A stretch of 56,407 nucleotides of DNA, from contig MCGO01000236.1 in assembly GCA_002104985.1 (NCBI GenBank), forward strand, positions 1 through 56,407. The letters run 5' to 3'. The DNA is from Rhizoclosmatium globosum. Lineage: Eukaryota; Chytridiomycota; Chytridiomycetes; Chytridiales; Chytriomycetaceae. The notes beneath the pieces were generated by a model. It was given only the letters and a program-made list of their open reading frames with translations, was not told where the DNA came from and did not search any database. This document shows, one piece after another, positions 20,825-30,400 of this stretch. Made by a program: the position numbers and the translations under genes. Positions within the stretch are counted from its first letter, which is position 1. Every line of letters starts with the position of its first letter.

Positions 20825-20831
20825 CCTGGCC
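20800..20831 (+). promoter_or_regulatory. Predicted -1 ribosomal frameshift signal (Gag to Pol)
   Basis: G GGT TTT at 20800-20806 is in the Gag frame and fits the X XXY YYZ heptamer. Six bases later a hairpin with a perfect 6-bp stem GGCCAG/CTGGCC (20813-20818, 20826-20831) has the Gag stop in its 7-nt loop. A -1 slip continues as GGG TTT TCG and enters the Pol frame, which is open from 20527 to 21966. Confidence 0.75.
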
Positions 20832-21969
20832 GGTCGTCGGAGCTGTGGATAGTGCTATTAAAACCAGGGGGCATGAGGGTTATTACATACCTCATGGGGA
20901 AATCAATCCCCCCCACAACGCTAAGTCCACCCCTTATCAACTTGTCCTGGTTGATCCACAGCTCCCCACCCCATCAGCACACCCGATACCCCAATCTCAT
21001 CAACGATCTGATACCCAACCACCGTCTGGACCCGCGGCGCTGAACGTCGGAAATGTGGACTCGGCGATTAAAACCGGGGGGAATGAGGAAAATACACCTC
21101 ATGGGAATAGTAATCCCCCCCAGAATGCTAAGTCCCATCCCCACACATCATATTCGGTTGATCCACATCTTCCCACCTCAGCAAAACCAACCGCACCTCA
21201 ACCCAAACTAAAACCTCCAGACCACTCCACATTCGCGATTCGGAAAGCCCTTCGCGCTCTGAAATGGCCAGACCACCGACGCCAAGACAACTCTATGTCG
21301 CAGAAGAAAACGTTCCAGTTACCCAAACGAATCGACTATCAACCGGAAGATGCACTCACCACGAAACAGCTTCTGGATGTTGAAGTCGCAATGCTGACAG
21401 ATTGGATTACTGGAATTGACCACGCACTACTCGCGAAACTCGTCGATTCAGTACCTGTTGAAAAGACATCAGAACGGGATCCAATGCAGAACTACGCGTT
21501 TGAGCTCGTACCTGAGAAGTTTCCCATCGTCATCGACGGCGGAGCTACGAAGACCTGCTTCAAGACGACCGACTTCTTTTTGACGTACAGGAGCTGCTCG
21601 CGTACATCTAAAACTGCGAATGAGAATGGACCTCTTCAAATCACAGGCGAAGGAGACGCACTTGTAGTACTTCCCAATGGAACAGAACTCTACATCAAGA
21701 ACGCCAATCACGCTCCCGAGCTCCCGAACGTCCACCTCTTAGCAACGAATGATATCGAATCCAACGGCTTTCACTTCGAGTCAAACCGAGGTTTACCTGG
21801 TTACATATATGTTACTAACACAACAAACACATATGGACCACACGAACCACTCCTTCAAACGGTTAAGCTCAATGGACTCCACTTCCTGCCGATTCAAGGC
21901 CAACCAAATCCGAAGTCGCTCTCGAAACAACTACGCTCACTCATATCAGCCAAACTCCAGGATATATGA
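20806..21969 (+). CDS. Pol part 1: protease region
   Basis: The -1 frame relative to Gag, open from 20527, is entered at the predicted slip. A Pro-rich spacer contains two imperfect copies of a module (VDSAIKTxG...PHG...NPPxNAKS...VDPxLPT, near 20843-20980 and 21055-21180). The aspartic protease follows: FPIVIDGGATKTCF has the active-site D-x-G-A pattern with Gly replacing the usual Ser/Thr, then GDALVVLPNG and PNVHLLATNDIESNG. It ends in TGA at 21967-21969, but the same frame continues directly into integrase. The TGA is followed by C (TGA CTT), a context that can be leaky. It cuts the polyprotein. Confidence 0.85.
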   Translation, partial: SQRPAVAWPVVGAVDSAIKTRGHEGYYIPHGEINPPHNAKSTPYQLVLVDPQLPTPSAHPIPQSHQRSDTQPPSGPAALNVGNVDSAIKTGGNEENTPHGNSNPPQNAKSHPHTSYSVDPHLPTSAKPTAPQPKLKPPDHSTFAIRKALRALKWPDHRRQDNSMSQKKTFQLPKRIDYQPEDALTTKQLLDVEVAMLTDWITGIDHALLAKLVDSVPVEKTSERDPMQNYAFELVPEKFPIVIDGGATKTCFKTTDFFLTYRSCSRTSKTANENGPLQITGEGDALVVLPNGTELYIKNANHAPELPNVHLLATNDIESNGFHFESNRGLPGYIYVTNTTNTYGPHEPLLQTVKLNGLHFLPIQGQPNPKSLSKQLRSLISAKLQDI

Positions 21970-23274
21970 CTTCGAGATCTGTCGAAAGCACAGTTGGAAC
22001 GAGCTACAAGACAGTTATTACATGATATTGAAGAACACGAACTACGGCATCGTACCTTTGGACACGCCAGCGACGCACGCTTGAAGTACATGCAGAAACA
22101 TGGAACGACGTCGGACTTGACCCCAATTCAGTTCCCAGCCCGGCGAACAGCGTGTGGATCTTGCGAAAGCTGCAAAACAAATAAGGCTCCCTTCAATACC
22201 CCATCCTCCAAACCCCCTCCCTTACCTGGCGAGCTCCTTGGATTCGACGTGTTTGAAATCTCCCCACCACATCTGGGAAAGTACCCATACGGACTCGTCA
22301 TGAAGGATTATGGAGGACGACGGATAGCAGTTGAACTCATGGAACACAAGGATGAAGCCCTGGTACACGCAATCAGAATGCATCAAATCTACAAACATAA
22401 GTTTGGACTCACCACGAAACGAGTTCGAATGGATCCTGGGGAACTTGGTCGTTCTGCCGCCTTTCAAAAGTACTGTCAGCTAAACAACATTGAGTTTGAA
22501 GTAGGCGTACCTGAATACCCACAAATGGATGGCGGACCCGAGCGATCTATCCAGACCTTGACCAAGATGACAAGAACCTTCTTGTTCGACTGCGACGCAC
22601 CTTGGGAATACTGGGGTTATGCCATGATTCACGCAGCCGATATTCACAATGTCTTACCGGTACTCAGCCACGGTATCGAGAGTCCAGACTACGAGACTAC
22701 TGGAATCAGGCCAAAAGTTGCTCATTTCAAGCCCTTTGGCTGCGCCGTCAAGTATTTTCCAGTATCTACACAGGTTGTTAGCAAGATGCAACCCAAGAGA
22801 CTTGTTGGTATCTACCTTGGAGCGCCAACACCATCGAAGGCACGCGTCTTGGATCCAGAAACCGGCCGTGTACTTGAAGTCCGATACAAGGACTGCGCCT
22901 TTCTTCCAAAGGTATACCCGAAGTGGCCTAAGTTTGTTCCCGACAGACTCGGACCTGGTTTCGACGTCAAACGTATCAAGAACCAAGACAACGGTGCTGT
23001 TGATACTAATGTTAGACGACACCTTGAACTGCTTGAGCAAGCACGAAACCAACCTCTGAGCGCGGAAACACTGAAAGCCCTCCGACATAATCGTCCCCAG
23101 CCGACGCTACACCGCTCCGTACTCAAAGCCAACGCTGCGAGGACAACGCTTGAACAGATGGAGCAATCACTATCAAAGACGTTAGTGCACCCCAACCAAC
23201 CCCACCATCCCTCTCCCAATCACCCCTTACCTCTCATCCTCAATCAAACGTGTGGGACGCTGCGCGATAACTGA
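21970..23274 (+). CDS. Pol part 2: integrase
   Basis: Same frame as the protease, starting right after the TGA. The zinc-binding N-terminal domain (HELRHRTFGHA ... CGSCESC) and the rve core follow. Catalytic residues are D in FDVFEISP, D in VRMDPGELG and E in GGPERSIQ, with exactly 35 residues between the last two (DD35E). The conserved strand ...WGYAMIHAADIHNVLP and the copia-typical CAVKYFPVSTQ / LVGIYLGAPTPSKARVLDPET region come next. It has no ATG of its own at the start, so it depends on readthrough or on a repaired stop. It inserts element cDNA into the genome. The frame ends at TGA 23272-23274. Confidence 0.9.
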   Translation, partial: LRDLSKAQLERATRQLLHDIEEHELRHRTFGHASDARLKYMQKHGTTSDLTPIQFPARRTACGSCESCKTNKAPFNTPSSKPPPLPGELLGFDVFEISPPHLGKYPYGLVMKDYGGRRIAVELMEHKDEALVHAIRMHQIYKHKFGLTTKRVRMDPGELGRSAAFQKYCQLNNIEFEVGVPEYPQMDGGPERSIQTLTKMTRTFLFDCDAPWEYWGYAMIHAADIHNVLPVLSHGIESPDYETTGIRPKVAHFKPFGCAVKYFPVSTQVVSKMQPKRLVGIYLGAPTPSKARVLDPETGRVLEVRYKDCAFLPKVYPKWPKFVPDRLGPGFDVKRIKNQDNGAVDTNVRRHLELLEQARNQPLSAETLKALRHNRPQPTLHRSVLKANAARTTLEQMEQSLSKTLVHPNQPHHPSPNHPLPLILNQTCGTLRDN

Positions 23275-23538
23275 TTTGACCGAGAGAAGGCTCTGTTTGA
23301 GGGGAAGTTAACGAACAACAAAACACAACAACTGGTACCATACCACAACAACTACCGGTACCATACCGTAGCGAGCGAAGGCCTTCCAACCCCAATCCTA
23401 TAACAACCCCGCTAACGCGGCTTATCCCAACATATATACCGTCCAACGGAAACCCAAACTCCCAACCCAAACATCCAACTCATCGAACAACCGATACACT
23501 AATCACCTAAACCCTGCACCAGTAAGATAACCAATCGA
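23275..23538 (+). other. Non-coding spacer between integrase and RT, with second polypurine tract
   Basis: 264 bp in which the Pol frame has three further stops (TAAs near 23400, 23412 and 23493) after the integrase TGA. It holds TTGAGGGGAAGT at 23297-23308, identical to the tract at the 3' LTR (25642-25653), two GGTACCATACC repeats, and at its end CCTAAACCCTGCACCAG, a good branch point and 3' splice site. GTTAGT at 23181 and GTGTGG at 23250 are upstream donors whose removal would keep the frame into RT. Confidence 0.6.
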
Positions 23539-25488
23539 ATGAAAAATTCGAAGAAACAAACCTCAGCGTTGCCAACGCGACCCGGCGCAACCACTCGCCC
23601 ACCTCCTCAACCTCCACCCACAGGCGTAAGATCTTCCGCCAGACTCCGAACTCAACGTAATCTACTCGCAACGACGTACTTGAACTTGGATTCCGATGAC
23701 CCGTTCTCGGAGGACGCGATATCTGAGTTTGGAGAAATGTGGATGTCAGCCGCTATCGAAGACTACCTCCACGACGCACCTGTCTTTACCGTCAACGCCA
23801 ACAATCCCGAATCTCCTGCAACTCGCTCCGCAGCAATGAGGAGTCAGTACCAAGAAGAATGGATCGCAGCTGAGAAAGCCGAGTTAGCATCGCTCGAAAA
23901 CAATAAGACATGGAAGCTCGTCAACGCACCTGATGGAGTGAACCTAGTTGGATCCAAATGGGTCTACAAGGTGAAGCTAAACGAAGATGGATCAGTCGAA
24001 CGCTTCAAAGCACGATTGGTTGCAAGGGGTTACTCACAGAGACCCGGAATCGACGTTGGTGAAACCCACTCCCCAGTAATGCGAGCAGCAACCTTCAGAT
24101 GGTTATTGGCGATGACTGCACTCAACGGCTGGAGCACCAGGATGGTCGACGTCAGCTCAGCGTACTTGTATGCGGAGATAGACCAGGATGTCTATATGCG
24201 ACAGCCACCGGGACACGACGACGGAACAGGACGCGTCTGCAAACTCCTAAAGTCGTTATATGGACTACGTCAGAGTGGACGACTATGGAACAGGAAACTA
24301 GTAACTCACCTTGAACAGAAAGGATATCGTCAATCTCGCGCAGACCCGTGTGTACTGTACAAGACAGTTCAGGGGAAGCACTGCTACGTATCCGTATACG
24401 TCGACGACCTATGCTTTTTCGGTGACCAGGAACTCATCGACAGGGCAGTTGAAGATGTCGCGGAAGCATTCAAAATAAGGGACCTTGGGAAAATCTCCTT
24501 CTGCATCGGAATTCAGATCGAACACATGGAGTCGGGAATATTCATCCACCAATCAAAATACGTCAGCGAAATCCTCCAACGATTTTCCAAGCACTATTCC
24601 CACTACCCCATTTCCGTCCCCATTCCCACATCCTTCAAACCCCTCCCAGCCACCGAAAACTCCGAACTTTTTGACGACCCTTCCCTATATCTCGAAGCCA
24701 TAGGATGCTTGAACTACGCTGCAATTAACACGAGACCCGACATATCTACTGCTGTATCTTACCTCAGCGCATTCTCCAGCAAACCAACACTGGAACACTG
24801 GGAACATGTAATGCGTATTTATCGTTACTTACATGAAACATTAGACCACGGAATCTTGTATAAACACGACGGAAACAAGTCACCCATCGGCTACGCGGAT
24901 GCTGCTTACAACGTACATTACGGTGCGAAATCTCAACTGGGATATCTCGTAATGCTTGCCGACGGCGCTATCTCATGGAAATCGTCGAAGACACCTACCG
25001 TACCTCTATCATCAACGGAAGCTGAATACATGTCCATCTCGGAACTTGGACGCGAACTTCAGTCATACGTGCAACTGTACAAGGCTCTAGACATACCATT
25101 GAACACCCCGTTGACCGTCTATGAGGATAACCAGTCTACCATCCATCAAGTCAACAACGACGTATTCTCCCATCGTTCAAAGCACATAGACCTACGCTAC
25201 CACTACATTCGTGAATTGGTGAACAATAAGCAAGTTCATGTCGAGTACATTCGTACTGCCGAACAACCAGCCGACTTACTTACCAAAGCTCTCGGACGCG
25301 ACCAGTTCAGGAAACTACGCGACAAACTCGGAATGGCATCAAGAAAAGTGCTACTCGTCGCTACTAGTCTACTCGTACCAGACTACTGCCCAGACTGCTC
25401 TGCTGCCAGACACATACGGCCTATGCAAGGTTTCCCTTCATCCTCCGCTCGCGGCAACCAGCCGTTGGCCGAGGGAAGAGGGTTTTAG
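23539..25488 (+). CDS. Pol part 3: reverse transcriptase / RNase H
   Basis: 649 aa with its own ATG, same frame as protease and integrase. After a 100-residue Pro/Ser/Thr-rich leader comes the copia RT domain: EEWIAAEKAELASL, GSKWVYKVK, ARLVARGYSQ, RMVDVSSAYLYA (first catalytic Asp), LKSLYGLRQSGRLW, and YVDDL at about residues 287-291. The RNase H domain has GYADAAYN, SSTEAEYMS and YEDNQSTIHQ, then the KHIDLRYHYIRE and TAEQPADLLTKAL signatures. Intact by eye. It copies element RNA to cDNA. The presence of an ATG raises the possibility of separate translation. Confidence 0.95.
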   Translation: MKNSKKQTSALPTRPGATTRPPPQPPPTGVRSSARLRTQRNLLATTYLNLDSDDPFSEDAISEFGEMWMSAAIEDYLHDAPVFTVNANNPESPATRSAAMRSQYQEEWIAAEKAELASLENNKTWKLVNAPDGVNLVGSKWVYKVKLNEDGSVERFKARLVARGYSQRPGIDVGETHSPVMRAATFRWLLAMTALNGWSTRMVDVSSAYLYAEIDQDVYMRQPPGHDDGTGRVCKLLKSLYGLRQSGRLWNRKLVTHLEQKGYRQSRADPCVLYKTVQGKHCYVSVYVDDLCFFGDQELIDRAVEDVAEAFKIRDLGKISFCIGIQIEHMESGIFIHQSKYVSEILQRFSKHYSHYPISVPIPTSFKPLPATENSELFDDPSLYLEAIGCLNYAAINTRPDISTAVSYLSAFSSKPTLEHWEHVMRIYRYLHETLDHGILYKHDGNKSPIGYADAAYNVHYGAKSQLGYLVMLADGAISWKSSKTPTVPLSSTEAEYMSISELGRELQSYVQLYKALDIPLNTPLTVYEDNQSTIHQVNNDVFSHRSKHIDLRYHYIRELVNNKQVHVEYIRTAEQPADLLTKALGRDQFRKLRDKLGMASRKVLLVATSLLVPDYCPDCSAARHIRPMQGFPSSSARGNQPLAEGRGF

Positions 25489-25641
25489 TGAGTAGGAATC
25501 TCACACACGTGTGTCGGAGTATCAGTATCTGGAAGCCAACACTCACTCGATCAAGGGGAAGAAGACCTCGGACCCTAACCCTCAGTCAATTTGTGATCGC
25601 TGTTCGTTCTCTCATTAGTTTTTGTTAGCTACTTTGTTCGC

Positions 25642-25652
25642 TTGAGGGGAAG
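25642..25652 (+). promoter_or_regulatory. 3' polypurine tract
   Basis: TTGAGGGGAAG directly abuts the TG of the 3' LTR, the expected site of plus-strand DNA priming. Confidence 0.85.
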
Positions 25653-25795
25653 TGTTGGAATGAAACGGAGCAAGCGGAGCAAGCTCCAAAGCGCCTCGTT
25701 TAATAAATAATAATTCTCCCACAAAACTCTATCGTTCACCCGAACACAGCGATCCAGTACTAAGCGCCTGCCACCGATCCCTTGCCTCTCTATCA
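25653..25795 (+). repeat. 3' LTR
   Basis: 143 bp, read as identical to the 5' LTR, followed by TTTTT. Confidence 0.95.
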
Positions 25796-26031
25796 TTTTT
25801 AGAGGTTTAAAGGAAAAAGCCAAAGCATTACATAATGTCAGAAAATTCAATGAATCGGAGATGAGAATTCGAAATTCAGTGGATCTTTGTAGTCAACATA
25901 ATCTAAACGTTGGAAGGGGATCATAATGGATAACAGTTAACCATCATGATGTGAAAAGCCTCTACAATCAAATTCCACATAATCACATTTCTGGAAATGC
26001 AACTTCAACTCTTTATTCTAGTAGACATTCT
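25796..26031. promoter_or_regulatory. Displaced upstream region of the Zn2Cys6 gene
   Basis: Without the retrotransposon this sequence would lie directly upstream of the ATG at 18927. It is AT-rich and carries no gene. It also borders the 3' end of PPCS. The promoter role is inferred from position only. Confidence 0.4.
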
Positions 26032-27391
26032 CTACTTTTCGGCGGCAGCAGCAGCAGCAACCCATCGATCTTGCCTCTCAATCAACTCATGAATAAACGA
26101 TCCTTCAATCTCAACCCCAAGATCCTGTTCCTCTTTTGTCAATCGAATATCTTTTTCCTCTTGATTTGTAATGAGAATCACATGGTGTTTACGCGTGGAC
26201 AGAATGTTTCCAATCACGGCTTGGTGGCCGTACCGAGCGAGAGCAGTTTTAGCTTTCGAGATTAAGATGGATGGGTCTGTTTCGAGCTGGTTATGTGTTT
26301 TGTTTTAGAGGTGAGACTGAAAGAAAGGTGTGTTTGGAGGGGTCTTTTGGCTACCTTGAATGACACTACAAACGCTCGGGGAGCCCACTCTTTAACGAGA
26401 GGTGACAGAATTTTGGGGACTTGGTCAAGTTCAAGGTGAAGCGCTCCTTCGCCTGATTGAATCTTGTGTTGGACCTGAAAAGGACTTTAGTATAAGGTCA
26501 GAGCTGACAAACAAACGCACCATCTTTCCCATCGGAATATAAAAATCGCTCACGGCAGCGGCCAAATAAAACATGGCGCGTTCCTGGATTTTAGCGAGGC
26601 TGCAGGAGATTTCTCGAAGCAGGAAAAGGTATTCGTTCACATCAACGAAGGATACGAGTTCGAGAAGACCTTGTTGTTTCACTGAATTGTATTTTTCGAG
26701 TACTTGGAGCATAGCAGGTGTGTATTGAGGTGCGACTAAATGGTGAGAGATTATTACACCGGTGGTTCAGGGATGGATGGAAGAATGGAGCACGGTCGGC
26801 CGTAGAACATCATCAATCCTTTTTCACTCAAGGTCCTATATGAATACCCTCGCGTTCATGTAGTCTCTAACCCCACTCATCAAACACTTGAAAGGAAACA
26901 CGAACCAGTGATGCCACCGTTTCCGTCAGGCTTCATGAAATCAAGGAAACAGTTTTTAGAGTGCGAGTAATGTCTGGAGTAAGGTAGGAGGGAGTATTGG
27001 CGATGCAGAAAGATGACAGCGTATCCATGTTCCAAAAAGTACTCTGTTGAGATGGAGCCACGAGTGCCGGCGGAGAAGTTGTCGATAAAACGAACAGTTT
27101 GGGCTTCGAGAGGGACTGTGGTTCCACCAGACTGGTGGGATGTTAGAGATATAACCATGGCGTGATGTCATTGCATATAAAGCTGCCGGGGACGTACCGT
27201 TACGAGGACGATGCGACGACCAGGGACTTTTGCATGTTTCTCCACGAATGAATTGATCTTTGTTTTGATGTCTTGCAAGTTGGCAGGAGGTTGCTGAGAG
27301 TCAAAAAACCTGGTTGAAAGGTGTTCAGCTTGCGGTTCAGAGAAAGTGTACAGAAACGCAACTGACTGGGTCTGATGCGCATGCTTTCCAT
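26032..27391 (-). CDS. PPCS: Phosphopantothenoylcysteine synthetase
   Basis: Six exons (27391-27363, 27309-27198, 27131-26906, 26735-26521, 26474-26355, 26286-26032); introns of 53, 66, 170, 46 and 68 nt. The sum is 957 nt, 318 aa, near the 311 aa of the human enzyme. Family motifs are rebuilt across the joints: [72 protein letters not shown]. It condenses 4'-phosphopantothenate with cysteine using a nucleoside triphosphate in coenzyme A synthesis, in the cytosol. The C-terminus ends in an alanine run. The first exon is only 29 nt. It shares a divergent promoter with SLH1. Confidence 0.92.
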
Positions 27392-27487
27392 TCTCACTGG
27401 ATTCTCTGAAAGTGACAGTATAAAAGCGGATGAAGGAGGACGTGGCGGAGTTTCTCGGTAACTTTCTTTCTCACAAACCACTCTGAC
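27392..27487. promoter_or_regulatory. 96-bp bidirectional promoter PPCS / SLH1
   Basis: The two start codons are 96 bp apart and divergent. A TATAAAAG box at 27419-27426 lies about 60 bp before the SLH1 ATG. Confidence 0.6.
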
Positions 27488-30400
27488 ATGTTTCGCATCA
27501 AACAGCGGACGCCCCACGAGGCACACGCGCACGCCGCCTTCGCCGCCTTTTCGCAGCACTGGAGCGCCGAAGTTCTCGCGTCGTTCCGGCGTCGCTGTGC
27601 CGAATCCGCCGAATCCACCGAAACAAACGATTCGACGTTGAACGAACTCGACGAATTCGGACGGGACATTCCCTTTGTCGATCCATTCAAAGGCGCAAAA
27701 AGAACTCGGAAGAAGAACGCCGAACTTGGACTTGCGCCGGACTCGGACTCGGATGCGGACACGGTCTCGGAAGAGGACGACGACGATGACTTTGACCCCG
27801 TTGCAAAAGAGCTCCAGAGACAGTTTGATCAGGAACAACTCGGCGCAACAAACTCTCAAACTGTGGCGGCGAGTAGTGGCTCTGGGACTGGGACTGGGAC
27901 TGGGACTGGGACTGGGGGCTCGGGTAGCGCGAGCTTTGACAGAGACTGGTTGCTGAGGTGAGAGTGTTCACGTAGAAAGCTTAACCACAGTAGTAACTAA
28001 CCTTGATCCACTGCAACAGTCAATGCGAAAAGCATCTTCAGTCGTTCGCTGACTCGGATGGCCTGTCTCCCTTGGCTCTGTGCACCCAAATCTTTACAAC
28101 CCTTCGTGGTCCCCAAGGAGGTGCGTTTTCTTCCTCTCAACTACAAGTTGACTCAAACGGCTTTCACTACTATCTAGATGATGAAATTCAAAGTGCCTTA
28201 CTCGATTCACTTGGATATGGCAACATGGAATTTGTTTCTGAACTCTTGTTGCAACGCAAAGACATCATCGCAAACATTGTCGCGAATGTATGAGTTGACT
28301 TCTTTCATGAACTATTCTCTAACGTCGGTAGCAGAGTCAATCGGATCCACATGGTGGAGCAGCAAAACAACCAACATCTTCAAAACCCCAATTCAGACCT
28401 CAATATGGAGCACAAGTTACTGTCATGTCTGCCTCCGAAAAGGAGGAACTTAAACGTCAGCGTAAGGAACAAAAGAAGCGTGCGAAAATGACAGATGGCG
28501 AGAATACCGCTGCCGAATCGGCCAACTTGCTTGGATTCGACGTTGAGCACTTGAAGAGAGCTCGAGAAGAGCAGTTATTGAGTAATGCATCCAGCACAGG
28601 CATTTCCAATCCTGTGAGTCTTCAAACCTTTCCATTTCACCACAACTTACCCTTAACACCAAGACCTTTACGTCGGCACCGGTAATCAAATACCCACATG
28701 TATACCAATCTACAGAAACCTCATCCTCAGCAGCATCTGTATTTGGAGCACGCACAGCCCTCCCGATAGGGTCCACCCGTGAAGAATTCCAAGAATACGA
28801 AATAATCAGTATCCCCGCTGCCAAACGCGCCGCGAAACGTGCAGAAGAAGCTCTCATTTCCGTAACAACCTTTGAACCATGGGCCCAAAAAGCCTATAAA
28901 GGATACAAATCCCTCAACAGAGTCCAATCGATCGTCTACCCCGTTGCATACGAAACCAACGAAAACATGCTTGTATGCGCTCCAACCGGTGCCGGTAAAA
29001 CAGACGTGGCAATGCTTACCATCCTTCGATGTATTGGCCAACACCGAAAGAACGGTTTCATCATGAAGAACGAGTTCAAGATTGTCTACGTTGCGCCAAT
29101 GAAGGCGCTAGCTGCAGAAGTTGTGGCCAAGTTTTCGAAGCGATTGGGTGGGAGTGAAGCGGAAGGTGGGCTTGGATTGACGGTCAAGGAATTGACTGGA
29201 GATATGCAGCTTACGAAAGCTGAGATTGCGGCGACTCAAATGATTGTCACAACTCCTGAAAAGTGGGATGTTGTCACGCGTAAGGGGACTGGGGACACGG
29301 AACTTGCGCAGAAGGTCAAATTGTTGATTATTGATGAAGTGCATTTGTTGCATGAAGATCGTGGAAGTGTTATTGAGAGTATTGTGGCGAGAACTCAGCG
29401 ACAAGTGGAGACTACGCAGAGTATGATTCGTATCGTTGGTTTGTCTGCAACATTGCCCAACTACGTTGATGTTGCTCAGTTCCTGGGGTAAGTTCCTCCC
29501 CTAAGCATTCCAAATACTCATTCTTTTTCGCAGCGTCAATCTTTTCCAAGGTCTCTTCTACTTTGACTCTGGATTCCGTCCTGTCCCTCTCGAACAAAAC
29601 TTCATTGGAGCCAAAGGTCGTCCAGGTTCCGCCTCATCCAAAGCAAATATGGACAAAGTCTGTTACGAGCAGCTTATTAAGCTCGTCAAGGACGGTCACC
29701 AAGTCATGGTGTTTGTGCACTCCCGCAAAGATACTGTGAAAACAGCCATGATGCTCCGTGACGAAGCAATGACAGACGGCTTTGCTGGCTTATTTGATGC
29801 AAGTCAGGAACCAAACTACGCCAACGCTGTCAAAGAAATGGCGAAAACGCGAAACAAGGAACTCAAGGAACTATTTGGATCTGGATTCGGAATTCACCAC
29901 GCTGGAATGCTGCGTAGCGACCGTTCCATGGTTGAAAAGTTTTTCGAAAAGGGGTATATGCGTGTACTCTGTTGTACTGCTACTCTTGCTTGGGGAGTCA
30001 ACTTACCAGCATACGCCGTTATTATCAAGGGAACCCAACTGTATGACTCTCAGAAGGGTTCTTTTATTGACTTGTCTATTCTTGATGTGCTTCAAATCTT
30101 TGGTCGTGCCGGTCGTCCTCAATACGAAGACCAAGGTGTTGGATATATTATTACTAGTCACGATAAACTCGCGCACTATGTCAGTGCCATGACCATGCAG
30201 CATCCAATTGAGTCTCGATTCGCTCAGCATTTGACGGATAACTTGAACGCCGAAATCTCTCTTGGAACTGTTACAACCGTCGACGAAGCCATCAAATGGC
30301 TCAGCTATTCGTACCTCTTTGTACGTATGCGAAAGAACCCGTTCCATTATGGGTTGGATTGGAAGATACTTGAAGACGACCCAAATCTTGGAAAGCGATG

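Larger units (their letters stand above)
18953..25795 (+). mobile_element. Ty1/copia-type LTR retrotransposon, 6843 bp, complete
   Basis: Two 143-bp LTRs that I read as identical (18953-19095, 25653-25795), TG...CA ends, and TTTTT flanks on both sides as the 5-bp target duplication. The order Gag, protease, integrase, reverse transcriptase, RNase H is that of the copia group (integrase before RT). A polypurine tract abuts the 3' LTR. No 18-nt complement of a tRNA 3' end is evident after the 5' LTR, so priming may use an internal tRNA half. The coding part lies in two frames: Gag in one, all of Pol in the -1 frame with in-frame breaks at 21967 and 23272-23538. Identical LTRs indicate recent insertion. 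Confidence 0.95.

Noticed and set aside
28450..28857. Minus-strand ORF of 135 codons within SLH1
   Set aside because: Overlaps conserved helicase exons and has no motifs.
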